Below are positions 32,301-41,800 of a stretch of DNA of 64,000 bases, in pieces. Below the pieces are notes generated by a model. The model was not told the DNA's origin. It searched no databases and saw nothing but the letters and a program-made list of their open reading frames with translations. Within the stretch, counting starts at the first letter, position 1, and every line of letters begins with the position of its first letter. A program made the position numbers and the translations under genes. The DNA comes from a virus: positions 1-64,000 of IMG/VR virus record IMGVR_UViG_3300030331_002523, one strand, 5' to 3'.

Positions 32301-35300
32301 AGGATGGGCCAGTTAAGTTTGCTATGTCACCAAACTTTATTAGAGTTATTGAAGCTTCTGATACAGGAGATTTTGTAACATTACCAGTTAGAAAAATGAT
32401 AGAGGATAGTGGAGATGGTATACAATTAACTAAAGAAGGTATAGAAGGATTTAAAGAAGCAATCAAGCAAGAATTTAACAGGATTAGACAAGCAAGTCAA
32501 GAAGGCAATGTTGATAATGAAGAGAACTTTGAAAAGAAGTTAACATTTACAAATACAAAAGAACTTCTTAAAATTATAAAGAAGAGAAATAGATTAAGAG
32601 TATCATATAGAGATCCTAACTTAGGTGCGGATGTAAAAGAAGCTATTATATCAGGCAATCAAAAGGTTATGTTATCTAATACTACCTCAGCTAGTTTCTC
32701 AAATCTAAGTGCTAATCAGCAAGGTAGAATAATGTTTGAGGAGATTGATCCTAATGTTGATATTACAATGTCTAATCAAGGTAAGGTAAATGCTAAAGAT
32801 CTTTCTGATGAACAAGTTACACAGTTGATAAAAGACTTTGGATCATATATAGGTAAGACAAAAGAAGGTAAAAGAATATATACTTTTAGTATAGGTGAAA
32901 CTACCTATTATACTTATAGTCCTACTATTGCACAGTTCTTCCAGTCTAGAAATTATGAAAACGGAAGAGAATTAACTTTATTTAGATTTACAACAAGTGA
33001 AGATCAAACAGCATTAGTCTTAAATGAAGATGGATCTGTAGAAGCAGCTGATGTTGATATGTCTGTTGTAGAAGTTTTAGAAACATTTGCTAAAGATCCA
33101 GATGTTACATTTGAAACAGCATGGAATTCATCAGGAGCTGAAGAAGTGATGACTACTAGATTAATAAATGAAGCAACAGAGTTTATTGAATTACTAAAAG
33201 ATTTTAAAGCTTATAATAAAATTTCAAGTGAAATATCTGTTGGTTTAGGTAAAATGGTTTCTAATGATAAAGGAACTGTTAGTTATGATAGAACCGATGA
33301 TACTGAAAAGATATCTGAATTATATAACCTAAAGGATGATTCATTAGATTATAACCTTGTACAGATCTTTTTAAATAATTATCTAAACACAAAAACATTT
33401 AATGATCTAATCTTAGGAGATCAGTCAATAACTTTGGGTGATGCTATTACAGCAATTAAAAGAGCTAAGATGCAAAATGCTGCAGGAAAAGCTGCTGCCC
33501 ATGATATTACTGCCCCTGCTTTAGGTATTAATCATTCTTTAGAAAGTATAGCTCAAGTAACATACAATGACTCTAGATATAAGAAATTATTTACACAAGT
33601 TTTGCAAGAGCAAAAACCTGATCTAAAACCTGGTGAAAGAGGTGATGGTCAAATGCTTATTACACTTAAGGCCATGAGACACTTTATGTTTGGTTTTGGA
33701 ACTTTAACTAAAGCACAAGCAAGAATACTAGATCTTATTGATGAAGGTGATTTAGAAACTGTAGAAAGAGAATTTTTTGGAACAAGAGACTTTGCTAGTT
33801 ATAAAAAACTAGATGCAATTATAAATTCACAAAAGCTTGTATATGGTGATGGTCAGACATACCTAAAAATGTCTGCTTTTATACTTACTAAAAACTTTAC
33901 ATCTGTTAAAGATGCATCAGGAAACTGGGTAGCTATAGATGGTAGAGAAGGTTTACACAATCTTAGAGAAAAATTAGAAAAGTATGAATCAGATAATAAC
34001 ACTGTAGGTATAGCAGTTCCTGAGTCAGCTTCCAAGATGTACAAAAGAAATGTAATTACTGAAAGAGATGCATTTAGCACAGCACCTTTAGATGAAACTA
34101 ATACATCTACAATAGATGCAGCATTTATGCGTCAACAAGTAATTAATCCATCTAATAAGACTGAGCAAGTTGATGCACGTCAGATTCTAAATCTAATTAC
34201 TGGTGAACAGAATAGAACAGATAAGGTTATGCTAGATGGTGTTGAGTTACCAGTAGGAGATGTTATTGATCTTTATCATCAAGCTAGAGAAGATAAGCAA
34301 GCAAATGCATACTTTAGTAAAAGAAACTTAGTATTTGATTTTAAAGGCATACTAACTGACTTCTTAGACTTTAAGCAAACTCAAGAAGTTACACCTAGAC
34401 TTACAGCATTTTTACAGTTTGCACAAGCTGGTTTACGTGCTTCTCAAGCTAAGAGTCAAATGCTATCTTACTTTTCTATGGAAGAGAGTGGTACTGGAGA
34501 TCCTGATTTTAACTTAAACAATCAGCTAACAGCAAGAAAGTTCCAAGAGTTATTCTTGTCCTTTATAAGTAAAGGTACTATATCAGCCAGACAACCTGGT
34601 ATATCTGCCGCACTTGTGTCTGATGATCAGTTCCAAGTTGTAAAACAAGTTATAGCTACAGACGCAAAAGGTACACCTACTGAGTGGAGAGTTATAAGAC
34701 AAAAGGATTGGGAGTCAATAAAAGCTGATAACACTTTAATTAAAAAGTATGCTGATCCTGAAAATGAAATACATGAAGGATTATCAAAAGATCAATTTTA
34801 CTTAGACCGTCTTAGAATGGCAAAGGACAAAGATGGTAATGAGTATATGGAGATGGTTATACCACCACACTTTAAATCTATACTTGATAATCTAGATCAG
34901 TTAGATATGTATGAAGATCTACCAGATTCTATTGCAAAGTATTTTGGTGTAAGAATACCATCACAAGACAAACACTCTGCTGCAAACTTAAAAGTAGTAG
35001 ATTGGTTACCTGTATATTATGGATCATCTGCAATATTTGCAAGAGAACTTGTAGAATTATCTGGAGCTGACTTTGATATTGATAAGTTATATATGCAGAT
35101 TAAAGACTTTTATTATGCAAATGGACAGTTTAAAGAGTTTGGATCAGCACAATCAGAGATAGATAAGTATGAAGAGTATGTAGAGTTTATTAAAAGAGAA
35201 GTAAAGAATCCTACATCTATATATAGACAAGCTGTAGATGCTTGGGTTGAGCAAGGTTCAGTAATTGAAGAAGGTATTGTTGATGTTATAAAAAATGAAG

Positions 35301-38300
35301 ATTATGATGCATTATCAAGAGAAGAGAGAGCTAGGATTACACAAGGTAATTTTAAAATTGCAGCTGAGATATTAAGTTTAGATCCTACATTAGATATAGA
35401 GTCTGATTTATTTTTCAAGACTGTATATGGAGTACCTGAAGCTTTGACTTCTTTAGGACTTCCTGTTTCTTTTGAGCAGTATACAGAGTTTAAAGAAAAG
35501 AATAGACGTGAGCCATATAATGCTCCTATAGATAATAAGATATTAGATTATAAGTTTGCATTACTTGGTCACCCTGGTATGAGTGAAGGTAAGAATGGTA
35601 GACCTCTTGGTATAGCTAAAGAACCTGCAAACTTAGTACCACTTAAAGATGACTTAAATAAGATGGGTGCTCTTGAGTTTATACTTGAAGAGATGCCAGA
35701 ACTTGCAGAGTTTATTAATGATGTTGACATAGATGTAGATAACTTTAATGGACAATTATTAGCATACGAATCCAATAAAGAGGGTGCAAGATCTATTGGT
35801 ACAGTTGTTTTACCTAATATTGTAGTAAATATTCTAAAAGAGTTTGGTATTGAAGTAAGAACTAGACTAGTAGATGATGTTGAACAAATAAAAAGATTTA
35901 CATATAATGATGTTGAATATACTAAGTTTGTTGATTATGTTATTAATGAAGAAGGTGTAGCAGATCCAAAATTATTTAGAACACAGTTTATTATATCTGC
36001 CCTTGTAACAGCAATGACAGATAATGCTAAAGAAAGATTGGCTGCTAAGTTAGGATTAAAGAAACAGACGCTTGGTATGGTAACTCAAATGACTGCAATG
36101 GGTCTTAATATAAAAGACTCTGTTCTAATGTTACAACATCCTACAATTAAAAAAGCATTATTTGAAGCTACAAATAAAGAGGATATATTTGATCCTGGTT
36201 TTGCTACATTATTAGGTCTAAGGATGTTAGCTCTTGAAAATTATTTTGCTGATAATGAAGTTGATACAGATAAACTTAAATTTAAATTTAATAGGGAAAA
36301 CTTAATAGATAGTGTGAGAAGAACTCCATTAAATCCTGAGTTAGCATCAGATGAGATTGACCCAAAAACACCAATTAATGACCTAGTGTTTGAGTATACA
36401 TTTTTAGAACAGTTTACTATAGCGCTAGGACAAGCTGACTTTATGTATAATATGTCAGTTTTATTACAATTACAAACAGGTTTCACAAGAGATTTATATG
36501 ACTTTAATGAAATAACTAAAGCTGCTGAGAAACTTGGCTTGTATATGAGCAACAAAGAGTTTGCAGAGAGCAATTTACCGTTTGATGTTAGACCAATATT
36601 TAAAGGAGAAAATTCATTCCATGCATTTTATTTTAACGCATTTGAAGAGTTAAGAACAGATTTATTACCTAAGCTTTTTGTAGAGTTAACAGATCCATTC
36701 AAAAAGATTGAGAATACTATATTGGGCAGTACAACGATAAGAGATAAAGCAGACTCAGTTGCTCTAACTAATAATGTTATTGCTATATTAAACACAATGG
36801 CATATATGGAATCACTCAGAAATGATTCACAATACAATGGTACACAACTTGCAAGTTTAAATAATGCGTTTATTTATCCAAATGCTAAGTATGGCATACC
36901 ACTGACAGCAGAACAAAAAGCTGCAGGTATAACAGAGAATTTGGATATAGCAAGTGTTGTTACAAGATTAAGAGAAAACAGTAACTATAATTACTTTATA
37001 GATGAGTTTATATCTTTACGTGAGGTTGATAGCGAGCATAACTATGAGGGTCTTACACAAGTTATAACAAATAACTTTACAAGATTATCAGATGCTAATC
37101 TAACTAATATTCAAAATGATATATTATCTTTATATAGTAACCGTAGAACATATAAAGACACTCTTCATTTAGTAAATTATCTTCTTGTTAAAGATGGATT
37201 TATGCGTGCAAAGAATTCATTTATATCTGTTTTACCAATTGATTTAACAAGAGATATATTAAACTCAATAGATAAGGTACAAAAGTTATTCCTTACAGAA
37301 AATGCAGGAGATGAGGCATACAAAAGAGTATTTGGTAAAACATACTCTGATCTTAAAGAGTATATAGTATTTGAATATCTACAAAGAACAAGCAATAAAT
37401 TTTTCTTAAAAAGAAAAAATAATGATGCTATAGCTACTTCATATTTAGGTGAGTATGAAGAGATAGATTATGAAGATGGAAGAATAATTATAGACGCTGA
37501 TGTTACTGAGTCAGAAACTTCATCTAATATGCTTTCTAGATATGGTAAGAGATCTTTTACATACGCTGGTAAAACTTTCTATAGTGTGGAACATGCATAT
37601 CAGGTTATGTTAAGCGGAAGTTTTGATGCTAGTTTAGATAAGAAGTGGAGATCTGGTAAAGGAGATCCAATAGATTCTATACCTGGTAAGAGAGGAACAG
37701 GTAAACTTAAGAGTAGAAGAAAGGGTAAAGATAACGCAGCTTTACTAACACAATTGACTAGAATTTCTATTTTACAGAATGCTAATATGGAAACTGAGAA
37801 TGGTGTTCCATTAGCTCAACAAGTTGTTTATAACTCACAGTTTGATTTTGTTGGTGAAACAAAAGCTGATGCTGATGCTATTAGACAGGGTATTTCACAA
37901 GCTAGATCTCAGTTAAGATTTGAGACTGTTAAAGATCAAAATGGTGTTGAAGATCTAAAATATATATCTACAGAAAAAATAGCTGAAAGAGAAAAGGCTT
38001 CTAAAGATGCGCTTAAGAGTCCTGTATATGATGATACTGTTAAAGGTGAGTTTATTATTGATTTATATAAAGGTTTACCTACATTCTTTGATAAAACTGT
38101 AAAGAAAATAAGAAGACTAAAGGTTAAAAAAGGAGATGCTACAGGTGTCCAAAAATTAAAAGATAATGCTAATGAAATAAGAAAAGCTGGTTTTGTTACT
38201 AAATTTAGAGAAATAAAAGTACAGGGTCAAACGTTTGTTAGGCTAGAGATTGATGCACCTTTAGAGTTTTTAAGAACTAATAGAGATGGTGTAGATGAAG

Positions 38301-38878
38301 TTTATAAGCTTGTTGAAGTACAGAGAGATGGAGATTATAAAGCAGAAGATAAATTAGATCTATTGTTACCTACAAATGAAACAGAAGTATTTGGAAACTA
38401 TTTACGCTATAAGAACATAGGTCCACCAAAAGGTTCAAGATCACAGAATGTAGTTGGTTTCTTATTTGGAGAAAGTCCTAATGAACAGCAGATAGATCAA
38501 CTTAATTTAGCTAAATTTGCAATGGATGTAGAAGATGTTTCAGATGATTTTGAAGCGCAAGAGGAAGACTTTACTACAGAAGAAGATGCTAGAGAAGGAG
38601 AAGATCAGACAGCTGAACTATTCTCTGCATTGGGAGTAGCAGAAGAAGCAACAACAGAAGAAGAAGCAGAAGCTGAAGATGTTGATCCTGGTACAGAATC
38701 ATTAGAAGAACAATTAGAACTTACAAAAGATGCATTAGTTGAAGCATTTTATGATAACTTAACAGAAGAGCAAAAAGAGATAGTAGGAACTAAAGATGAA
38801 ATAATGGAAGCTTATTTATCATATCAGCAAGATGCAGAAGAATTTATAGAGAATATTAAAAAATGTTATTTAAAATAA
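23354..38878 (+). CDS. Giant virion RNA polymerase polyprotein (5174 aa) with zincin and NADAR-like domains
   Basis: Domains in order: residues 1-110 are Pro/Asn-rich and disordered. Residues about 165-240 carry the Phe-x-Pro-Tyr-x-Asp-Asn-Glu...Ser-Thr-Trp-Trp-Asp pattern I recall from crAss-like large proteins. Hydrophobic segments at about 268-320 could insert in a membrane. Charged coiled coils lie near 890-1000. A zinc metallopeptidase motif H2207-E-A-F-H2211 is followed by a possible ligand in Glu-Glu-Phe-Met-Ala-Asp-Glu at 2273-2279. The motif D3906-F-D-I-D3910 fits the metal-binding DxDxD loop of two-barrel RNA polymerases, as in the virion RNA polymerase of Cellulophaga phage phi14:2. 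A NADAR-like region with Ser-Val-Glu-His-Ala-Tyr-Gln lies at 4744-4750. The last 150 residues are strongly acidic. The length is more than twice that of the phi14:2 enzyme as I recall it, suggesting fusion of proteins that are separate in relatives. It probably enters the cell with the DNA and transcribes early genes. Confidence 0.8.
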   Translation: MALEELNTYSGAVDNTPNNQNNPEDNNRIAPDNLQVQTVLDPVTINQGPTQVGKTHQNNLGRIVPGPAPGMIDLEVRDVLIPSPLPIGPLDPTVVENADVLQNVLKYNPVEMNFPGVLDPNSPIYKQQPTPKLQLTDLQKEIQMFGQDTNMPDPVTAEQPLRFGIKATNYDRYDAPGFEQLFNDIGFHPYVDNESYYNANSTWWDENARMRSQWGKIFSTGFMSTYRAISDAFRGDYLAPDTSGSDVFEDAMRIGNSSKGGTGAFFNNLALNSGYTFGILANIAVEELALAGLEAVTFGGATPVVASRTAYNLVRGGKALRGAPKVKQTAAASKSLLQRMKNFDFTRDVWNAGGRFLGNAVTPNTYKAIKNIYTTNNTARQLSGLAKISSTVGGLYRDVRAVNLAMSESKLEAGFVENSTFNNLYSQHLADFGAPPTGKPLEDMRMAGAEAAFTATLWNFPLIYFSNAIVFDTALRGFKGLAKPMADLTTEAGKRVVRKTKGQLAKETAKKGTKGSVEAYVDLGKTVSGFGIRRTFKRGIRGNLNLLKWGGLRYFGANYVEGMQEVGQEAIAVGAEDYYTNLYNDPSMGGIDAQMASIYHGIGSQMTSHGFEVFMSGFLMGGLVQGPQKLVFNTLPELFQSKFNKEKFAAYDKSREDYIKNVVKVSNEVYNDPDFYFNETKLNAIQQKLSNEDFFAASYAGSALNGYDAKDSGIFHHLYTLAESGKLHDFRQDIKAFQKLDDKALLEAFPQATEEDVKSGKLRERLTQMETRLDKIDKAYKKLNDEIINPFDPSLYKEGTQEHLNEKINQAAFHHAKMISIFANDTFERAVERANSMYNDISEISGEFATNDVDNLLDIKKLISEIDLLKIEIELSNKPEIVLNEEGEAVEQKKELSDDEKILIEKKKERLVLLQNIFKVLSNPAFVNRGPFVSVVPKQDEEEEQTEQQKATEQQIYEKSLETMRARILSDEALKTDPDLIRKLAASVSDPFGEFKTENIEELTAVIRPYLEFLLINTENADVSSLPTDITEIVQKIIDYKTVKGRSEDVDFAMRNILSPENLASLAEKIAPRFKKVYFENKGKVEERIRNYVGIVERNEFLSTLAKAGIFPRDEQVAKFLKDGTMPTIYGNYNGVIDETSGQPWTILQDAIKKYEGIRSKKDKPKSQETTEKDETNVDDNFNYEENFEDIDPEPEVDPDNIEAEQEKIEDKKIAKDYLKEQWRKYVKLRSSKDQNYLDYTAWLKSDNSRTVRKRAKAINDIVQNVYTPAIVSGETTKPFYEFLSEKRNDRRVRDILRLYNLTIGQISSAALPKSVDTSNENTKKRKTTPHSSGLNIQKRSMRTKEGEEVTEYIIVDNNKDPINDNIYSTAREATTARNAIAKAETPEETYTIGQEQISKGEIVQDKNGNWWTVQSDKKQVEGGKITLHKYNVKNPRKKDKKNIKISTFQKGYTVVTNDEINFINTVSKLPVREPLTVFPARDNKIENYEERVAKSVEQQQEFFRKLTPSQIELIDVEIIKNQQQGDIDIRNRRSFRFGDKETNDKIKLGSQRYSIKLSLYNSKTKTNDVLGYFQGPETALFLTQSGKNGKQLSPFQIDESNVREYFIIYPNQNIQDVVKQIHENYTAGFYIYDQIDKMFENRIESKLEVKLSDLPFLSAALSPGQQSLNPNNDRIPFNTLETQFVLGDTTDTTDGNKPYYILDFQRDYERRGDDKITALPITNIKSNTELRARIREKVKDFQKSDIKNKLGRYFAYVELENGAGSFVDLSPAEMSDADFNKMLADMKKVSQNTYDNNTEENKAGARVAKKLNYKNNDELSKKLNEELFIATDKKGEYITLSYSPASGLTIDYVNLNAKKNSKKRKGKGFMSNDNLQKVRDQVDFAKELNSIIKDASGIDIKPESFKYSVNKEGEGIDIIGLMLTRHKPEIKSNFSLQLKVDPVEISLEKYQANLLTSLNLEEVTEDNETEEAPLKLTSEEKIEIVKSDYKAVSREKLKSIARKLVNGEVLDEFDNNILEENNDVIDGLKLEIISENNEGVITESGAANQTVLDALDIAEKALDDFIKDYRKARLEELGDTMNQASKNRLINKEIKDFKSNPANPLYLSYRKLINTINQLEDDSNAYKITDEFDGNDIEDVDTFGRWLQENVNTDYVQLDPGLVVDKMINDKTIVGKVIMSFQRIADGTPGLTTTIKVGTDTPFKYHEAFHAVFRTFLTDAEISKYLSLAAVKVNAKLKAEGKTLDQALEEMRMEHPMYTQMDKATLTDRLYEEFMADEFDKFKMDQRSANVDTETKSLFQRIIDLILSILGRFQTNTLTRLYKNIDSGKYKNAGVAQNRFTSPFLNEFDTTPSVALKVSIKLGTKTIKKFNSDKTSYIKKRINNYMPADDQHTIISGITNLFIMREMKSDYPNPEVILDEAIFDFIELYNPDREFYTAQEDWYTENAQKIDLYYTSLLNQADKLKEAVLDRLADFNYQVDQKSIEREEAEADFGDITSEQWDRQVNEIGGYGSAPRLVRRLLAGTTIAEQDMFGNKFVDENNKEPVLVSIDYNMVYESLLKIAAGETNTRRMLEKIWVYADGNPQTKAAVDEMYKQMGIIEFARSGELFDPTQPMPTINSESGVQESLYQMFTNTFKNFRQDYMIVHRDKGTGIVHLYSATKSDDAHHSLIQMADSFNTKYSKLKIEGSEEKQLAIDALEDLAQFISYRQVPEDINLLDEAKRISTDLYNTTGIKVSANYLLFSLYQRLIDQNIELDYKQELLFEAFDYAEPIVFEDVQEITKSIQRNENIFLDNQFDERDQSNNEEKQTEQEQDTETEPEQYEAGAQGRLRSIALNNAYFDESIGSSTFFDAENNRIYSHQQGTFHLEKIAEMDNADFIDLKKGESAYMSDNFLINDPAFQSMVMNGQVRSMRIGGYKEGRLAVSPAGKIKAAKSYNRNEKGTKFGSLTPQQFILSVIDAYLYNYNRISPDKTKLGSYEGKDGPVKFAMSPNFIRVIEASDTGDFVTLPVRKMIEDSGDGIQLTKEGIEGFKEAIKQEFNRIRQASQEGNVDNEENFEKKLTFTNTKELLKIIKKRNRLRVSYRDPNLGADVKEAIISGNQKVMLSNTTSASFSNLSANQQGRIMFEEIDPNVDITMSNQGKVNAKDLSDEQVTQLIKDFGSYIGKTKEGKRIYTFSIGETTYYTYSPTIAQFFQSRNYENGRELTLFRFTTSEDQTALVLNEDGSVEAADVDMSVVEVLETFAKDPDVTFETAWNSSGAEEVMTTRLINEATEFIELLKDFKAYNKISSEISVGLGKMVSNDKGTVSYDRTDDTEKISELYNLKDDSLDYNLVQIFLNNYLNTKTFNDLILGDQSITLGDAITAIKRAKMQNAAGKAAAHDITAPALGINHSLESIAQVTYNDSRYKKLFTQVLQEQKPDLKPGERGDGQMLITLKAMRHFMFGFGTLTKAQARILDLIDEGDLETVEREFFGTRDFASYKKLDAIINSQKLVYGDGQTYLKMSAFILTKNFTSVKDASGNWVAIDGREGLHNLREKLEKYESDNNTVGIAVPESASKMYKRNVITERDAFSTAPLDETNTSTIDAAFMRQQVINPSNKTEQVDARQILNLITGEQNRTDKVMLDGVELPVGDVIDLYHQAREDKQANAYFSKRNLVFDFKGILTDFLDFKQTQEVTPRLTAFLQFAQAGLRASQAKSQMLSYFSMEESGTGDPDFNLNNQLTARKFQELFLSFISKGTISARQPGISAALVSDDQFQVVKQVIATDAKGTPTEWRVIRQKDWESIKADNTLIKKYADPENEIHEGLSKDQFYLDRLRMAKDKDGNEYMEMVIPPHFKSILDNLDQLDMYEDLPDSIAKYFGVRIPSQDKHSAANLKVVDWLPVYYGSSAIFARELVELSGADFDIDKLYMQIKDFYYANGQFKEFGSAQSEIDKYEEYVEFIKREVKNPTSIYRQAVDAWVEQGSVIEEGIVDVIKNEDYDALSREERARITQGNFKIAAEILSLDPTLDIESDLFFKTVYGVPEALTSLGLPVSFEQYTEFKEKNRREPYNAPIDNKILDYKFALLGHPGMSEGKNGRPLGIAKEPANLVPLKDDLNKMGALEFILEEMPELAEFINDVDIDVDNFNGQLLAYESNKEGARSIGTVVLPNIVVNILKEFGIEVRTRLVDDVEQIKRFTYNDVEYTKFVDYVINEEGVADPKLFRTQFIISALVTAMTDNAKERLAAKLGLKKQTLGMVTQMTAMGLNIKDSVLMLQHPTIKKALFEATNKEDIFDPGFATLLGLRMLALENYFADNEVDTDKLKFKFNRENLIDSVRRTPLNPELASDEIDPKTPINDLVFEYTFLEQFTIALGQADFMYNMSVLLQLQTGFTRDLYDFNEITKAAEKLGLYMSNKEFAESNLPFDVRPIFKGENSFHAFYFNAFEELRTDLLPKLFVELTDPFKKIENTILGSTTIRDKADSVALTNNVIAILNTMAYMESLRNDSQYNGTQLASLNNAFIYPNAKYGIPLTAEQKAAGITENLDIASVVTRLRENSNYNYFIDEFISLREVDSEHNYEGLTQVITNNFTRLSDANLTNIQNDILSLYSNRRTYKDTLHLVNYLLVKDGFMRAKNSFISVLPIDLTRDILNSIDKVQKLFLTENAGDEAYKRVFGKTYSDLKEYIVFEYLQRTSNKFFLKRKNNDAIATSYLGEYEEIDYEDGRIIIDADVTESETSSNMLSRYGKRSFTYAGKTFYSVEHAYQVMLSGSFDASLDKKWRSGKGDPIDSIPGKRGTGKLKSRRKGKDNAALLTQLTRISILQNANMETENGVPLAQQVVYNSQFDFVGETKADADAIRQGISQARSQLRFETVKDQNGVEDLKYISTEKIAEREKASKDALKSPVYDDTVKGEFIIDLYKGLPTFFDKTVKKIRRLKVKKGDATGVQKLKDNANEIRKAGFVTKFREIKVQGQTFVRLEIDAPLEFLRTNRDGVDEVYKLVEVQRDGDYKAEDKLDLLLPTNETEVFGNYLRYKNIGPPKGSRSQNVVGFLFGESPNEQQIDQLNLAKFAMDVEDVSDDFEAQEEDFTTEEDAREGEDQTAELFSALGVAEEATTEEEAEAEDVDPGTESLEEQLELTKDALVEAFYDNLTEEQKEIVGTKDEIMEAYLSYQQDAEEFIENIKKCYLK

Positions 38879-38884
38879 AAAACC

Positions 38885-41800
38885 ATGGCAGTTTGTTACA
38901 ATAGAAATACAGAAGAATACAAAGCTCTAAAGACAGAGTTTAAAAGTCCTTTTATTGTAGATTCAATAATAAGAGATTATCAAATTATAAATAAGAATGA
39001 TAATATTCCTACTGTTGAAGAGGCTCTTGAGGTTGTTAATGATCAAAAATCTATTAACAAGATAACTACAAGAAAAGCTGTATCAACTATTTACGCAAAC
39101 TTAGTGTCTAAAGGTTATGTCTATCAAAGAGGTAATAAGTATTATGTAACTAATAATAGTATACAAGTTGCTAAAATTGCTGCTAAATATCTTGAGACAG
39201 CAGGATTTCCTAAATCTACTTTACAAGTAAGAAAGGGAGCTAATATAATGGAAGCTGTTGTTAATGACTCAATAAACTATGGTGATATTATAACTAATAT
39301 AAATATAGATCAAGACAGAACACACACTGTAAAAGTATTAGATGAATTAACTAAGAAAGTCCAAGGTCTTAAATATGCTGTAATGGATTCAGCTACTGCA
39401 GGTGCTCTATATAAGATGTTACCAAATGAAGTAAAACAAGATGTTCCATTTTCAGAAGTAAAGTCTTTTTTCTATGATGGTGCTGCTATACTTATAAAAG
39501 GAAGAGTAAATAATGCTGTAGCACTTGAGGAAGTATTACACCCTGTGGTTGAATCTTTTTACTTAGATGATATAGAGCTGTTTAATAGATTTGTAGAAGA
39601 GGTATCACCAGAAATAAAAGAAGAAGTAGAAGAAAGATATTCTGCTCAGAGAGGCTTTACTGAGAAAGAAAGACAGCTAGAGATGGTTACTAAAGCATTG
39701 AGCCAACATTTTAGTGGTGAAAGACCTGCTACATCAAGATCTTTCATTCAGATTATGAATGATTTTCTTAAATGGTTTGCTGATGTAATTAGATCATTAT
39801 ATAAAAAACTATCAGGTAAAACTCTTAATTTATCAGACTCAGTTATAAATTCTTCAATGAACTTATCTGATCTTGCAAGAAAACTTAATACAGAAGATTT
39901 ACAGTTTGTATTAAATCCAAAAGCATTACAACCAGAAAAGGTGAGATATGCATTATCACCACAGAAAAAGACTGTGCTTAATAATATAATTAAACAACAT
40001 AGTTTTCCTGTTCAAAAGATGTTAATTGAAAATTTATTTCATGGGGTTGCTTCTGCTAAAGATAGATTTAATGATTTAGCTGCAGCACAGGTTGTATTTG
40101 TAGATGGTAAGTATGAGAATGTAGAAACTGGAGAAGAATATAGATCAGCACGTGAAGCTCTAATGGGTGATCAGTTTGATAGTAGCTTTGATGTAGAAGA
40201 AGTTTTTGGTGAAGATCTTAGTAAAGTATTATATGGTGCTGTATTAGGAACATCATATGAAACAATTGAGAAAGGTTTTACTAAAATAAGCAGGGGTAAT
40301 CAAGAAGTTGAAGCAATGTATAACGATCTTGTTACAAGGATTGATACCATGAAAGATTTAGATAAGTCTGTATTTATACCAGAAGTAATTATAGCAGACC
40401 ATACAAATAAGATAGCTGATACTGTACATATCCTTAAAGTGGACAGATATGGACAATTTACACCAATAAATTTAAGAATTGGTAAAGTAAGTAAAAAGTC
40501 AAAAATATATAGAGATAGAACAGAAGCTGTATCAAATACTAGTTTATTCTTTGAAGAAGGTGCTGAATTTGTTCTAACACCAAAGATGCAAGACAACCTT
40601 AGATTAGGAGTGCAAAGAAGAATGTTTGAAAACTTAGGTTATGTCTTATCTGATGCTGGTACTACATTCCACGTACAAAAGAAAGGTAACAACTATATAA
40701 TAGAAGACACAACATTACATATGTTATCTGAGAATGAATATCTAATTAATCAGGTAATGCCAGAAAATGTTGATGAAGAGAATGCTGCTGTTATTGATCA
40801 GATATTAAGTATAGATAGAAACCCTGAGATTGATGTTACTTTTGATGATTTTGAGGTAGAAGATGTACCAGAGATTGGTGCTGATATGTTTGATGCTCTT
40901 GTACGTGCTCTTACAGACTTTAGAAAAGGTTTAATATCTAGAGAACAGGCTTTGACAAATGCAAGGAATGTGTTACAAATGGATAAGTCTAGGGCTCAAA
41001 TGCTTAAGGAAGTGGGCATGACTAGAACATTAATAGAGCAAAATATTAATGATCCAGATGAAATTACCAGAGTATACTTTGAAATAGTAAATGATAGTAT
41101 AAAACAAATTCAAGAGTTTAAAGAATATATAGGTGATCCTGATAACTTTAACAAACCAGAGTATATAACAAGAGTATTATCATGGCAAAAATTTGTTGAG
41201 AGCTATAGAGGGTTGGCTAATATTGCTGAGTCAGAAGGATTAAGCTCAAATCAAAAGTCTAAGATTATTGAGCTTATTAAAGAACTAAACAGCTTAGTTG
41301 GTGTAAGAAGAGCTGATGGCACTATTGTTGAGTCAGGACAATTTGACTTAGCAATAAGAAATTATATAAAACAATTTGTACGTGATAATTCAAATCAAGA
41401 TTTTGATAATGAAGATCTTGAAGAACTATTAAATACTGCAAAAGATATAGGTTGGGGAGAACAAAATTTATATGATTTAGATGGATCAAAAGATACTTTA
41501 CTTGCGCTTATGGCTAAGAAGTATAAGTATGATCAGCAAACAATAAAAGATAGAATTGAAGCACGGATACCAAGAATTCAAGCAGCAACACTAAAGTTAA
41601 AACAAGCTAATGGTGGTAGATTAGACAAGAATGCGTTTGATTTTATGATTCAAATGATTGATGGTAAAATGACTGGTAGGTATGTGAAAAAAATAGGAAG
41701 TATATTTTACCAACAACTTAATGAATTAAATCAAAAACTATATGATGATGAAGGAGGATGGAAACAGTATATAGAAATAGATGATCTTGCTGATGCTACT

